This document shows positions 32,664 to 40,453 of a stretch of 44,340 nt of DNA, one piece after another (the stretch's first letter is position 1; each line of letters opens with the position of its first letter). The DNA is from a virus. Position numbers and translations under genes: made by a program. The stretch is from positions 1 to 44,340 of the IMG/VR virus record IMGVR_UViG_3300017767_000030; one strand, written 5' to 3'. The notes below the pieces were generated by a model. That model ran no database searches, had not been told where the DNA came from, and saw nothing but the letters and a program-made list of their open reading frames with translations.

Positions 32664-33053
32664 ATGAGTAATAAAATCGAACAATACGTAAAAAAGTTAA
32701 TAAGCGAAGCTGCTAGAATTAAATTTGCTGGTCACACGTTTGTATTAAAAGTGGATACTAACGAAGATCCACAGAAGAAAGGAGTAAAGGTTCAGTTTCT
32801 CCCTACTCAATTCGGCTCTATTACTTCTACAGAGCAAAATGACATTGCTATAGAATTAGAAAAAAGACTATCGAAAGGATTAGAGCAATTCGATATGAAA
32901 GTTGAAAGAGATAGAAATCTCAAAGATAAGACTATTATAGGTTTCTTTATTTATATAGAATACTTTGATCGAATTATAAGAAAAGCTTTATCAGGAACTA
33001 ATCCTGAATCTGAGTATCAACCTAACGATGCTAATGATAACAAAGAGGTATAA
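32664..33053 (+). CDS. Phage protein of unknown function (129 aa)
   Basis: A 129-residue soluble alpha/beta protein (IEQYVKKLISEAARIKFAG at the start; DKTIIGFFIYIEYFDRIIRKAL near 90-110). It stands 3 bases before the gene at 33057. The CTATTTATA motif upstream suggests the same class as lysis and structural genes, so a virion role is possible. No family recognised. Confidence 0.65.
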   Translation: MSNKIEQYVKKLISEAARIKFAGHTFVLKVDTNEDPQKKGVKVQFLPTQFGSITSTEQNDIAIELEKRLSKGLEQFDMKVERDRNLKDKTIIGFFIYIEYFDRIIRKALSGTNPESEYQPNDANDNKEV

Positions 33054-33056
33054 TAA

Positions 33057-33911
33057 ATGGCTTTATACGGTCTCTATTTCAAAGAAAAAAGTGAACGAGT
33101 ATTTAAACGTACTAACATAGTTCCTGATGATCCTGAGGATAGAATTGAAGCTAATAGTCCAGTTGTAGCTCGTTTAAATTTTATTCGTAAGCTTAAATTA
33201 CCTTTTAAACAATTTCAAAAACTTTATTCAGTAAGAAAAATAGCCTCTTTAGATTCTTTAGATATTAAGCAAAAAGATAATATACTTTTAGCTGCTGCTA
33301 TAGAAGAAGCTACTGTTGTTGCTTCTTATGAGGATAGAAGGAAAATAAGAACTGAAGAAGCAGTAAATCGAAATAAAGGTTTAGCTACACAATTAGTAGT
33401 TAAGGATTTTAATCCTCATATGATGTATGATCCTGAGACTAGTGAAGGGATAATGGTTAAGACCTACGAAGATCATGTTAAATATAATGAACTTGGGTAC
33501 ACTCATGATAAACCAGTTATAAAAAGAATCCCAGAAGAAACAACGACAGTAAATTTGACTCCTATATCTGATGAAAAATTATCTAGAGATCAAGAATTAG
33601 AACGAAAGAGAATTGCTAATAGGAGTCCTAATAAAGATAAATTTAGAACTAAAGAAGATCAAAGAAAAAGAGCAGAGGAAAAGAAAAATGCCTTTTCCAA
33701 AGATACTAAATTTGGTCCTAGAAAAAGAATTAAATCTACAACAAGAACTATTCGACCTGATAAGCAAGAAGGACAACAAGAAGTAGATATAGTTCAAGAA
33801 GTCAGTACTGAAACTGTGGTAGAAGATCCAGGTAGAATATCTTACCCTTCAACAGGAGGTGGTTCAGTATCTGGAGGAGGATCCAGCGGCGGAGGCGGCG
33901 GTGGTTATTAG
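33057..33911 (+). CDS. Probable structural protein with glycine-rich tail (284 aa)
   Basis: A 284-residue protein: an N-terminal 150-residue charged domain (KLPFKQFQKLYSVRKIA), a strongly basic helical middle (about 185-240), and a C-terminal Gly/Ser-rich tail (GGGSVSGGGSSGGGGGGY). Gly-rich tails of this sort are common in phage tail or neck proteins. Function is a guess from composition and context. Confidence 0.6.
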   Translation: MALYGLYFKEKSERVFKRTNIVPDDPEDRIEANSPVVARLNFIRKLKLPFKQFQKLYSVRKIASLDSLDIKQKDNILLAAAIEEATVVASYEDRRKIRTEEAVNRNKGLATQLVVKDFNPHMMYDPETSEGIMVKTYEDHVKYNELGYTHDKPVIKRIPEETTTVNLTPISDEKLSRDQELERKRIANRSPNKDKFRTKEDQRKRAEEKKNAFSKDTKFGPRKRIKSTTRTIRPDKQEGQQEVDIVQEVSTETVVEDPGRISYPSTGGGSVSGGGSSGGGGGGY

Positions 33912-33942
33912 TTTTTTTTCTGAATAATTTTTCGTATATTTA
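33910..33942 (+). promoter_or_regulatory. Promoter, CTGA-N11-TATATTTA class
   Basis: CTGA (33920-33923), 11 bases, TATATTTA (33935-33942), with a T tract and CG before the -10. The upstream box is degenerate (AGTTTTTT). About 20 bases are the same as at 34364-34386. The -10 lies 13 bases before the ATG at 33948, so the mRNA may be leaderless. Confidence 0.5.
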
Positions 33943-33947
33943 TAGAT

Positions 33948-34355
33948 ATGAAGCATAAAAATACAGTTAGAAGGGTATTTAATAATTACTTTAACCTTAG
34001 GGTTAGAATTAGTGCTAAGGAAGTAGATCAATCTATTATGAAAAAAAGTTTGTTTTTAAATATAATCAAAAAACTTAAAGAGATAGAAGAAAGAAGAGAT
34101 TTTATGCAAGATGAAATTGGCATGGATATGACTACTTATGAAGATAAGTTTTTTCAAGTTATAGAAGATCTTTTTAAATTAAATTTTAATAAACCTCAGA
34201 TAAGTTTAATCCAAGCATATATTTATGAGGCTACTAGACCTGATGATTGGGATGGTACTGTAACTTTAGAAGTAAGTAAGAGTAGTACTAAAACTTATGA
34301 TCTTAAAACTCCAGAACAGCTTTGGTCTGTAGTACAACTTTTAGGTAAAGAATAG
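33948..34355 (+). CDS. Phage protein of unknown function (135 aa)
   Basis: A 135-residue protein: basic N terminus (MKHKNTVRRVFNNYFNLRVR), a helical KLKEIEERRDFMQDEIGMD segment, and a small C-terminal part with TVTLEVSKSSTKTYDL. It carries its own promoter and is followed by another, so it is a single-gene unit. No family recognised. Confidence 0.65.
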   Translation: MKHKNTVRRVFNNYFNLRVRISAKEVDQSIMKKSLFLNIIKKLKEIEERRDFMQDEIGMDMTTYEDKFFQVIEDLFKLNFNKPQISLIQAYIYEATRPDDWDGTVTLEVSKSSTKTYDLKTPEQLWSVVQLLGKE

Positions 34356-34386
34356 TTGTTTTTCTGAATAATTTTTCTTATATTTA
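34354..34386 (+). promoter_or_regulatory. Promoter, AGTTG-N19-TATATT class
   Basis: TTGTTT (34356-34361), 17 bases, TATATT (34379-34384), with CTGA 11 bases before the -10. The leader is about 20 bases long and ends in ACGGTTAT before the ATG. Confidence 0.65.
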
Positions 34387-34408
34387 TATCTAATTAAAAA
34401 ACGGTTAT

Positions 34409-34807
34409 ATGACTCAAACTATGCAAAGTATTCAAATGTTAAAATGTCCATCATGCGGTGAAATGACTCTACATCCTAAGAGAAAGGAAATGGGCTATCA
34501 CGTATGTGTTCATTGTTCAACAGCTAAACCTGTAGTAGGTATAACTACTGTAGAAGGTTCTGGTGATCATACATACAACGATATTATTATTATGGATCAA
34601 GATAGAGCTAGGAAAATAGCACAAAAACAAGCTGAGCTATCAGGTAGAGTAGTGCACTTGGAAATGTTAGACTTAGATGTAGACGAAACTGCTGTATCTC
34701 AGTCAGTAAAAGAAAAAGTTAATAATGTATTAGAAGATGAAGAAACTCCTTTTAATACTTTTGATCCCAACGAAGAAAAACAAGGTATAGAAGGAATTGA
34801 TTATTAA
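34409..34807 (+). CDS. Zinc-ribbon protein (132 aa)
   Basis: A 132-residue protein with CPSCGEMTLHP and CVHCS (Cys pairs about residues 13-16 and 32-35), a classic zinc ribbon. An acidic C-terminal region follows, with a helix containing RARKIAQKQAELSG. Likely a nucleic-acid or protein-binding regulator. It overlaps the next gene by one base. Confidence 0.7.
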   Translation: MTQTMQSIQMLKCPSCGEMTLHPKRKEMGYHVCVHCSTAKPVVGITTVEGSGDHTYNDIIIMDQDRARKIAQKQAELSGRVVHLEMLDLDVDETAVSQSVKEKVNNVLEDEETPFNTFDPNEEKQGIEGIDY

Positions 34808-35436
34808 TGCCTCGCCCTACTAAAATATTAACTAAAGAAGATATTATTAGAGCTCAAAAAGTAACGAGATCTAATATGGCTGCTGCTAGGTATCTGCATG
34901 TATCTTATAATCATTATAAGAAGTATGCTAAAATGTATAAGAATGATGAAGGTAAAACTTTATTACAGTCTCATATGAATCAAGCAGGAGAAGGAATTCC
35001 TAAATTTACTGTTGCAGGTGATAAAGAAGTACCGTTAGTAGATTTATTAGAAGGAAGAGTCCCAATTGAGCATTTCGATCCTAGAAAGATTAAAGCTAGA
35101 TTATTAAGTGAAGGTAAATTAGTCGAAGTTTGTGATAAATGTGGCTTTGCTGAACGAAGAGTAGTTGATCAAAAAATACCTGTTATTCTTAATTTTAAAG
35201 ATGGAAATAAAAAAAATTGGCATTTAGATAATCTCGAGTTTCTCTGCTATAATTGTTCGTTTTTGTATGCAGCATCACCTATTGAAGAAAAACGTGCAGA
35301 GGCAATGGAAGACTACGTGAGAACAAAAGATCAAGAACCTGATTGGGAATTGGATGAACATCATATTGAGCATCTTAAAGAACTAGGCTTATATAACGAG
35401 GAAAATCCTGGAGATGAATACATCTCTAGACTCTAA
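34807..35436 (+). CDS. HTH plus degenerate HNH-like zinc domain protein
   Basis: A 209-residue protein. The N-terminal segment TKEDIIRAQKVTRSNMAAARYLHVSYNHYKKY is helix-turn-helix-like. The C-terminal half has CDKCGF and CYNC flanking LNFKDGNKKNWHLDNLEFL, which has the HNH scaffold (Gly-Asn...Asn-Leu...Cys-x2-Cys). The first His of the motif is Asn/Phe and the final His is Ser, so nuclease activity is doubtful. It may be a DNA-binding protein derived from an HNH enzyme. Confidence 0.6.
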   Translation: MPRPTKILTKEDIIRAQKVTRSNMAAARYLHVSYNHYKKYAKMYKNDEGKTLLQSHMNQAGEGIPKFTVAGDKEVPLVDLLEGRVPIEHFDPRKIKARLLSEGKLVEVCDKCGFAERRVVDQKIPVILNFKDGNKKNWHLDNLEFLCYNCSFLYAASPIEEKRAEAMEDYVRTKDQEPDWELDEHHIEHLKELGLYNEENPGDEYISRL

Positions 35437-35438
35437 AC

Positions 35439-35447
35439 CTATTTATA
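35439..35447 (+). promoter_or_regulatory. CTATTTATA motif
   Basis: An exact CTATTTATA three bases after the TAA of the previous gene and three bases before the ATG at 35451. If it is a -10 element, the first gene would be leaderless or translated from the next start. Confidence 0.4.
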
Positions 35448-35450
35448 CAC

Positions 35451-35600
35451 ATGGCAAAGAAAAAATTCGATAAATTTTCTACCTGGAAAAAGAAAAAGCC
35501 ATTAGAAAGAAAGGTTGCAGACGATCTAGTTAAGCAGTCAGAGCTCAATGATAAATTAAGAGAAAAAAATATAGGTAAAGGTTTCCTAGACTTATTTTAA
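35451..35600 (+). CDS. Small basic protein, unknown (49 aa)
   Basis: A 49-residue lysine-rich frame (MAKKKFDKFSTWKKKKP...) ending KGFLDLF. Good codon use and position directly after a CTATTTATA motif support it. No family recognised; possibly nucleic-acid or membrane-associated. Confidence 0.55.
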   Translation: MAKKKFDKFSTWKKKKPLERKVADDLVKQSELNDKLREKNIGKGFLDLF

Positions 35601-35615
35601 TCAAAACATTTTTTT

Positions 35616-36206
35616 ATGAGAAACTTATTATTAACTGTTGCAGTGTCTTTGCTATCTACTGTTGTGATGGCATTTACAATGTATAGTCGACAACAAGTAG
35701 AACCAATAGAAGAACCTCCGTCGAGGCCCTTGGCCTTGATAGATAATACCCCAAAGATAGAAGCACCAAAAGTAGTGCTTGTTATAAAAAATCACAATCA
35801 ATTTTTAGAAGACTTAGGAATGAGAGAGTCTTCCGGAAAGTATAAAGCAGTCAATCAATTCGGTTACTTAGGTAAGTATCAGTTTGGTAGAAAGACTCTT
35901 AACGCATTAGGATATGATAACGTATCTAATAGAGAGTTTTTAGCTAATGCTTCTATTCAAGAAGAAGCTATGTATGCTTTATTAAGTCACAATAAACATA
36001 TATTAAGAAAACAGATTGAAAAATTTCATGGGGAAACTATCAATGGAATATTTATAACTGAATCAGGTATATTAGCAGCAGCTCATTTAGCTGGTGCTGG
36101 TAACGTAAAGAAATTTTTTAGAAAAGGTTACGAATTCAAAGACGGTAACGGTACTAAAATGACTTCTTATATGATTAAATTTAGTGACTATAAGTTAGAG
36201 TTTTAA
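35616..36206 (+). CDS. Membrane-anchored lytic transglycosylase-like protein
   Basis: A 196-residue protein with an N-terminal membrane segment or signal (residues 3-23), then a lysozyme-like domain. RESSGKY gives the catalytic Glu71, GYLGKYQFG (83-91) matches the 'G..G.yQf' block of phage peptidoglycan-degrading proteins, and ILAAAHLAGAGNV gives the substrate-groove helix. It would cleave the glycan strand in the periplasm. It is separate from the main lysis genes, so a role in infection or as a virion hydrolase is possible. Confidence 0.75.
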   Translation: MRNLLLTVAVSLLSTVVMAFTMYSRQQVEPIEEPPSRPLALIDNTPKIEAPKVVLVIKNHNQFLEDLGMRESSGKYKAVNQFGYLGKYQFGRKTLNALGYDNVSNREFLANASIQEEAMYALLSHNKHILRKQIEKFHGETINGIFITESGILAAAHLAGAGNVKKFFRKGYEFKDGNGTKMTSYMIKFSDYKLEF

Positions 36207-36216
36207 GTAATAGTAA

Positions 36217-36956
36217 ATGATTATAAATCACAAGTATAAGTTTATTTTTTTAAGAGTAAAAAAGTTGGCGGAACTAGTATGGAACTAGCTCTTGGTAAAT
36301 TTACTACTGATAGTGATATAGTCACAAGAATAAGAAGTGAGGAAGAAGAAGCATTGAGAGATAATTTAGGTATTAATAATAAAAATGCTGGTAGTCTAGT
36401 AAATCATAGTACAGCTGCAGATTTATTAAAGTTTCTAGAAGCACCTCAATACAGAGATAAGGATATATTTAATTCTTATTTTAAATTTACTATTATTAGA
36501 GAACCAGTTGACCTTTTTATTAGTAAATACTTTTTTCAAAAGAACTCAGGCCCTAAAAATCCACCCCCAGACCATATTAATGAATGGGTTAAATTATTAA
36601 AGGAACGAAGATTATACGGTAAGAAAAATGTAAGTGATGAAAACTGGAATATATATTCTTTAGATAATAAACTCATTACTGACGATTATATTACATACAG
36701 TAAGGATTCAGGACCAGGATCTAAAATGTATGAAGACTGTTCAAGAATATCAGAAAAACTAAACTTTCCTGAAAATTTAGCAGATTTATTTTACAATACC
36801 AGAGCAAAAACTCAATATAGAGAAAAGGTCAAAGTAACTCTTTCTAAAGAATCTATAGATTTTATAGAAGAAGTTTCTAAACCTGAAAGAGAAGTTACTG
36901 GAATGAAAATAGCTCGCAAAGAATATGAGGGTACAATAACAAGGCCGTTTATATAA
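36217..36956 (+). CDS. Sulfotransferase-like protein split by a -1 frameshift
   Basis: The frame from ATG 36217 reads MIINHKYKFIFL and hits a stop at 36286-36288. A -1 shift at 36252 continues as KSKKVGGTSMELALGKF and on to 36956, about 246 residues in total. KSKKVGGTS is the PAPS 5'-phosphosulfate loop of sulfotransferases, and FKFTIIREPVDLFISKYFF is the 3'-phosphate block. The shift site is T TTT TTA in the correct phase. It is either programmed frameshifting, a one-base homopolymer sequencing error, or a decayed gene. If read only from ATG 36279, the PAPS loop is lost. Likely role: sulfation of surface glycan. Confidence 0.75.
36246..36252 (+). promoter_or_regulatory. Slippery heptamer T TTT TTA (candidate -1 frameshift site)
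   Basis: Zero-frame codons are ATT TTT TTA, so the heptamer is in X XXY YYZ phase. Slipping back one base gives exactly the conserved sulfotransferase frame. A short 5-bp hairpin (CTAGT/ACTAG, 36274-36288) lies 21 bases downstream, too weak and distant to count as a firm stimulator. Confidence 0.5.
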
Positions 36957-36957
36957 A

Positions 36958-37659
36958 ATGAAAATAGATAGAGCTTTAATTATAAGAAGACTCCAAGTTC
37001 CTATTTCAATTGAGTATGCTGAAATGTGTGCTGCTTCATGCGAAGAGAATAATCTTCCTTATGAGTTTATAGATGCAGTTGAATTTCTATCTTGTGATGA
37101 AGCATTTAAATCTGTGGGTACATTTAGACAGAAGAAGTATGTAAATAAGGATGGGCATTGTAATGTGCATGCATCTCATATAAAATGCTGGAAACGTATT
37201 ATAGAGTTAGATAAAGCTTGCATTATATTAGAACATGATGCTATTGTAAAAGGTGATGTAACAGATGTAGATATATTAGATAATACCATTACTACTTTTG
37301 GACATAGAGTAACAGAGTTAGATGAATATACTCCTCCTTCTCCTGCTATCGGGTTAATCGAAATAGAACGTTCATTCGGAGTACATGCTTGTGGACTTAC
37401 TCCTACTACAGCTAATACTTTATGGCAAGCTACAAAAGATAAAGGTATATTTACAGGAGTAGATAACCTATTAATGATTCATAAATCTTCAGGCTTACCT
37501 CTCTTTGTATGTGAACCTCCTCAAGTTGTATGTTGGACTAGAGTCTCTACTATAGAGATTGAAAAAGGTAACTTTAAATCCAACACTACTAACTTTAATG
37601 AATCTTTTACAGACGGTTGGTTAAAAGGTTCTAATAAAAACGTAAAACAAATTATTTAG
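36958..37659 (+). CDS. Glycosyltransferase family 25 (LPS-type)
   Basis: A 233-residue protein: IDRALIIRRLQVPISIEYAEM at the N terminus, GHCNVHASHIKCWKRIIEL near 70-85 (the SH..c W..i block of GT25), and ACIILEHDAIVKGD near 90-105 (the ED/HD metal motif). GT25 enzymes add galactose or glucose to LPS. It follows the sulfotransferase by 1 base, so the two probably modify the same glycan. Confidence 0.82.
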   Translation: MKIDRALIIRRLQVPISIEYAEMCAASCEENNLPYEFIDAVEFLSCDEAFKSVGTFRQKKYVNKDGHCNVHASHIKCWKRIIELDKACIILEHDAIVKGDVTDVDILDNTITTFGHRVTELDEYTPPSPAIGLIEIERSFGVHACGLTPTTANTLWQATKDKGIFTGVDNLLMIHKSSGLPLFVCEPPQVVCWTRVSTIEIEKGNFKSNTTNFNESFTDGWLKGSNKNVKQII

Positions 37660-37668
37660 TAAAGTTTA

Positions 37669-37701
37669 AGTTGGAATTCTGATATTTTATTCTTATATTT
37701 A
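37669..37701 (+). promoter_or_regulatory. Promoter, AGTTGG-N17-TATATT class
   Basis: AGTTGGAA (TTGGAA 37671-37676), 17 bases including CTGA, TATATT (37694-37699). The leader ends AAAGGTTATG, a form shared with 44329. Confidence 0.65.
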
Positions 37702-37722
37702 TAGTATATAAAAATAAAGGTT

Positions 37723-38040
37723 ATGGCAGAAAAAGGTGGACTAGAACAACAGAATCTTATTAACGAATATAACGTTGCAGGTTCTTTAGAAATTTTTATG
37801 GAAGGTGAATGGCGGAGAGTTACTTCGAAAGACTTTAGGTCATTTAATGGACCTCGTAAGATAACTCAACCTCAATATACTGAGTTAGGTAACGTAGATG
37901 TTCCCATGATGACTTATGAATACTTTGGCCCAGTTTATGCTTGGGGTACTAATAACGTAATAGATTATTCAGATACTGGCTCATTAGAGAAAGGTAAGGT
38001 ATGGGATAAAGCTAGAAAAATATCTGAAAGCCGTGGTTAA
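37723..38040 (+). CDS. Phage protein of unknown function (105 aa)
   Basis: A 105-residue soluble protein with a VAGSLEIFMEGEWRRVTSKDF strand pair (about residues 18-38). No cysteine motif or export signal. It is coupled to the next gene by an 8-base overlap. Own promoter with an AAAGGTTATG leader. No family recognised. Confidence 0.65.
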   Translation: MAEKGGLEQQNLINEYNVAGSLEIFMEGEWRRVTSKDFRSFNGPRKITQPQYTELGNVDVPMMTYEYFGPVYAWGTNNVIDYSDTGSLEKGKVWDKARKISESRG

Positions 38041-38329
38041 ATTACATTTTAAAAACCCAGAAGAATTTGAATCTCTTTTTAAATCTAGAGATATTAGAAT
38101 TACTAATTCAGTTGTAAAAGGTATTAAAGAAGCTATGCAAAAAAATGCTCGTTCTGCAAAACTATTTGAATTAAGTTTTGAAGGAGCTGAATTGGCTTAT
38201 GAAATAGCTCTTCCTCAAAAGGAATGGTTAGGAGCTTTAAAAACAAGTTTAGATCATTATCATAAAAATAATTTAGTTAATGAGCAGATTGATACTTGGG
38301 AATTATTAGAAGTAGTTAAAACTTGGTAA
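38033..38329 (+). CDS. Phage protein of unknown function, GTG start (98 aa)
   Basis: The frame starts at GTG 38033, overlapping the previous stop by 8 bases; the next in-frame ATG (codon 34) would remove the N-terminal strand. The 98-residue product is mixed alpha/beta (VVKGIKEAMQKNARSAKLFELSF). Likely a translationally coupled partner of the previous protein. Confidence 0.6.
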   Translation: MVKLHFKNPEEFESLFKSRDIRITNSVVKGIKEAMQKNARSAKLFELSFEGAELAYEIALPQKEWLGALKTSLDHYHKNNLVNEQIDTWELLEVVKTW

Positions 38330-38344
38330 AAAACTAAGAGATAT

Positions 38345-38377
38345 AGTTGCTAGTTACAATTTTTATTCTTATATTTA
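38345..38377 (+). promoter_or_regulatory. Promoter, AGTTG-N17-TATATT class
   Basis: TTGCTA (38347-38352), 17 bases, TATATT (38370-38375). It contains TAGTTACA, shared with the promoter at 39235, in place of CTGA. Leader ends AAAAAGGTTATAATT before ATG 38406. Confidence 0.65.
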
Positions 38378-38405
38378 TATTATATAAATTAAAAAGGTTA
38401 TAATT

Positions 38406-39233
38406 ATGAAAGATGTTATGTTAAGTTTTGGTAAAGGTTTAGATGGGTACCTAACCAAAGATCAGATTAGAAACTCCTCTCCATTAGTATTTGCAGATGC
38501 ACCTACTAACCCAGATGTTAGTAGTAAATACTTGTTTGTTAACACTGAAACTATTATTGATGATCTAGATAAGTTAGGATGGTTACCAGTTCAAGCTGCT
38601 CAAAGAAAGAGCAGAAAAGAAGGAGGTACTATCTTTTCAAAGCATATGGTTGCTTTCCAGAATCCAGATATTAAGATTACTTCAGCTGATGGTGATGATG
38701 CTTACCCTAGAATACTTCTTACTAACTCTCATGATGGTATGCAATCGTTTAAATTCTCAGTAGGTATATTTAGACTAGTATGTAGTAACGGTTTAGTTGT
38801 TGCTGATGAGAAATTTAGTGACTTTAATATTAAGCATAAGGGGTATACTTTTACTGAACTTAGAAATGTAGTTAAGCAAGCAGTAGAAGATCTTCCTAAT
38901 AGAGTTCAGGTAATGAATGATATGAAGAATAGAATCTTAACTGAAGAAGAGAAGAGAAAATTAGCTTTAGATGCTATGCTTATTAGAGCTGGAGTTAAAG
39001 AGCTTCAGTATGATGAAGAGACTATTACTGATATTTTAGATCCTAAAAGAGATGCTGATAAAGGAAATGACCTTTGGAGAGTCTTCAATGTTGTTCAAGA
39101 GAAGATTACTCAAGGAGACTTTCATGCTGCTTTAACTGGAGCTAAAGTACGTAAGGTACGTAAGATTAAATCCTTTGAGAAGGATATGAAAGTTAATAAA
39201 GAGTTGTTTAAGTTAGCTACAGCATTAGTTTAA
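38406..39233 (+). CDS. DUF932-like phage protein
   Basis: A 275-residue protein. The central part PRILLTNSHDGMQSFKFSVGIFRLVCSNGLV matches the hallmark of DUF932 family proteins ('h.g..a...g..riVC.N.l'), common on phages and plasmids. The N-terminal domain has WLPVQAAQRKSRKEGG; the C terminus is helical and basic. DUF932 proteins are thought to have roles in plasmid or phage DNA metabolism, but biochemistry is unknown. Own promoter. Confidence 0.8.
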   Translation: MKDVMLSFGKGLDGYLTKDQIRNSSPLVFADAPTNPDVSSKYLFVNTETIIDDLDKLGWLPVQAAQRKSRKEGGTIFSKHMVAFQNPDIKITSADGDDAYPRILLTNSHDGMQSFKFSVGIFRLVCSNGLVVADEKFSDFNIKHKGYTFTELRNVVKQAVEDLPNRVQVMNDMKNRILTEEEKRKLALDAMLIRAGVKELQYDEETITDILDPKRDADKGNDLWRVFNVVQEKITQGDFHAALTGAKVRKVRKIKSFEKDMKVNKELFKLATALV

Positions 39234-39234
39234 A

Positions 39235-39267
39235 AGTTGGTAGTTACAAAGTTTTTTACTATATTAT
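39235..39267 (+). promoter_or_regulatory. Promoter, AGTTGG-N17-TATATT class
   Basis: TTGGTA (39237-39242), 17 bases, TATATT (39260-39265). The box AGTTGGTAGTTACA is nearly the same as that of the upstream DUF932 promoter (AGTTGCTAGTTACA). Confidence 0.65.
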
Positions 39268-39298
39268 AGAATATTAATTATTAAAAATAGGTTATATT

Positions 39299-39706
39299 AT
39301 GTATTCAATTGCAAACAAACTACCTAGTGTAGAATTTTTAAAAGAAAGATATGAAGTTGATCCTTCATCACCTTCAGGGTTAAGACACAAATTTGATGTT
39401 AGAAATCGTTCTGCATTAGCAGGAGACCGTGCTGGTTCTAGAAACGGTAATGGTTATTACCATATCAGGGTTAATGGTTCTTATACTAATACTTCTAGAA
39501 TTATTTGGAAAATAATTAAAGGTAAAGACCCAGATCAAGTTATAGATCATATAGATGGTAATCCGGCAAACAATAGAATCTCTAACTTAAGAGATGTTAC
39601 TCAAAGAGAGAATTCGTTAAACCGAAGAGATTTTAAATTAAGAAATACAAATGATAGAAGTTTTAAAACATATTTTAGGAATTTGTGGAGAGCATTGGCA
39701 TCCTAA
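39299..39706 (+). CDS. HNH endonuclease
   Basis: A 135-residue HNH_3-type protein. A DNA-binding strand region GNGYYHIRVNGSYTNTSRIIWKI leads to the catalytic VIDHIDGNPANNRISNLRDVT (His, Asn and Asn of the motif visible near 80-100), then RENSLNRRDF. This is a free-standing, homing-type endonuclease that nicks or cuts DNA. It carries its own copy of a local promoter, and its 3' end overlaps a small gene. Confidence 0.88.
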   Translation: MYSIANKLPSVEFLKERYEVDPSSPSGLRHKFDVRNRSALAGDRAGSRNGNGYYHIRVNGSYTNTSRIIWKIIKGKDPDQVIDHIDGNPANNRISNLRDVTQRENSLNRRDFKLRNTNDRSFKTYFRNLWRALAS

Positions 39707-39821
39707 TATTTGGACTGCCGCTGCTGCTTCACCTTTTATAGCAACTACTACTTACTGGATTAAATGTAAGTGTGGAGGATGGTTTAATCATAAAATAAAT
39801 TGTAATGAAAGAAAAAGCTAA
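39651..39821 (+). CDS. Small metal-binding-like protein (56 aa)
   Basis: A 56-residue frame overlapping the end of the HNH gene by 56 bases and the next gene by 17 bases. It contains Cys and His residues (GICGEHWHP, IKCKCGGWFNH) that could bind metal, and a hydrophobic middle. The overlap chain is its main support; the overlap with the HNH gene suggests the HNH tail may have been added over it. Confidence 0.45.
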   Translation: MIEVLKHILGICGEHWHPNIWTAAAASPFIATTTYWIKCKCGGWFNHKINCNERKS

Positions 39822-39990
39822 AGATTTTTTATTAAAATGGAATGCTATTATTATAGCATTTATTTGTCTTCTTTATTCGGTTGGGCTAGGCCTTTCCGGA
39901 AATACAGAAGAAGCTCAGTATTCGGCTCATTGGCCTGGTACTATTTTACTATTTAGTATAGCAATTAATCAGGTAATAAGACGGAGATGA
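39805..39990 (+). CDS. Small membrane protein (61 aa)
   Basis: A 61-residue product with two membrane segments (about 11-29 and 42-58) and a short loop. Overlaps the next gene by 4 bases. It is the first of three small membrane proteins in a row (39805, 39987, 40454). Function unknown. Confidence 0.65.
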   Translation: MKEKAKDFLLKWNAIIIAFICLLYSVGLGLSGNTEEAQYSAHWPGTILLFSIAINQVIRRR

Positions 39991-40253
39991 GTTTTGCATT
40001 TTTTATAGTAGGTGCAGCTATTTTTAGTTTGTACGTATGGTTTACTCTTTGGATGATATTTGATCAAAATAAGAAGCAAAGAGAAGAGGGTAATGGTACT
40101 CAAGGCTATTATGAGCGTCATCAACCAGACTCGATAGATTTGGATGGTATGGGTGATCAAGGAAGAATCCCTTATCGTCCTCGAGTAAAGGCTGTAAAGA
40201 GAAAGAAAGGTAGCCAGAGTAGAATGAAGAACTATAATTGGAAGGATAAATAA
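39987..40253 (+). CDS. Small membrane protein with basic cytosolic tail (88 aa)
   Basis: An 88-residue protein with one N-terminal membrane segment (about 3-25) and a long, charged tail rich in Arg/Lys (RPRVKAVKRKKGSQSRMK). Single-pass anchored; the basic tail may bind nucleic acid. No family recognised. Confidence 0.65.
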   Translation: MSFAFFIVGAAIFSLYVWFTLWMIFDQNKKQREEGNGTQGYYERHQPDSIDLDGMGDQGRIPYRPRVKAVKRKKGSQSRMKNYNWKDK

Positions 40254-40254
40254 A

Positions 40255-40446
40255 ATGTGCTTAAGCGGAGCAATGTATGAACAAGATATGGAAGAAGAAT
40301 TTAACGAAGAAGAATTCGATAGATGCGTAGTAACTGGTGAGTTAACCCCTTACCGTAAAACAGATCATATTGACTATAGAATGTTTTATGTTGAAGGTGT
40401 GGGTCAACTGTCAGAGAAAGCGTGGAGAGATATTTACGATAAATAA
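40255..40446 (+). CDS. Small acidic protein, unknown (63 aa)
   Basis: A 63-residue protein with an acidic N-terminal half (MEEEFNEEEFDR) and one CVVTGELTPY turn with a further Cys near the N terminus. One base after the previous stop. No family recognised. Confidence 0.6.
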   Translation: MCLSGAMYEQDMEEEFNEEEFDRCVVTGELTPYRKTDHIDYRMFYVEGVGQLSEKAWRDIYDK

Positions 40447-40453
40447 ATTTTAT

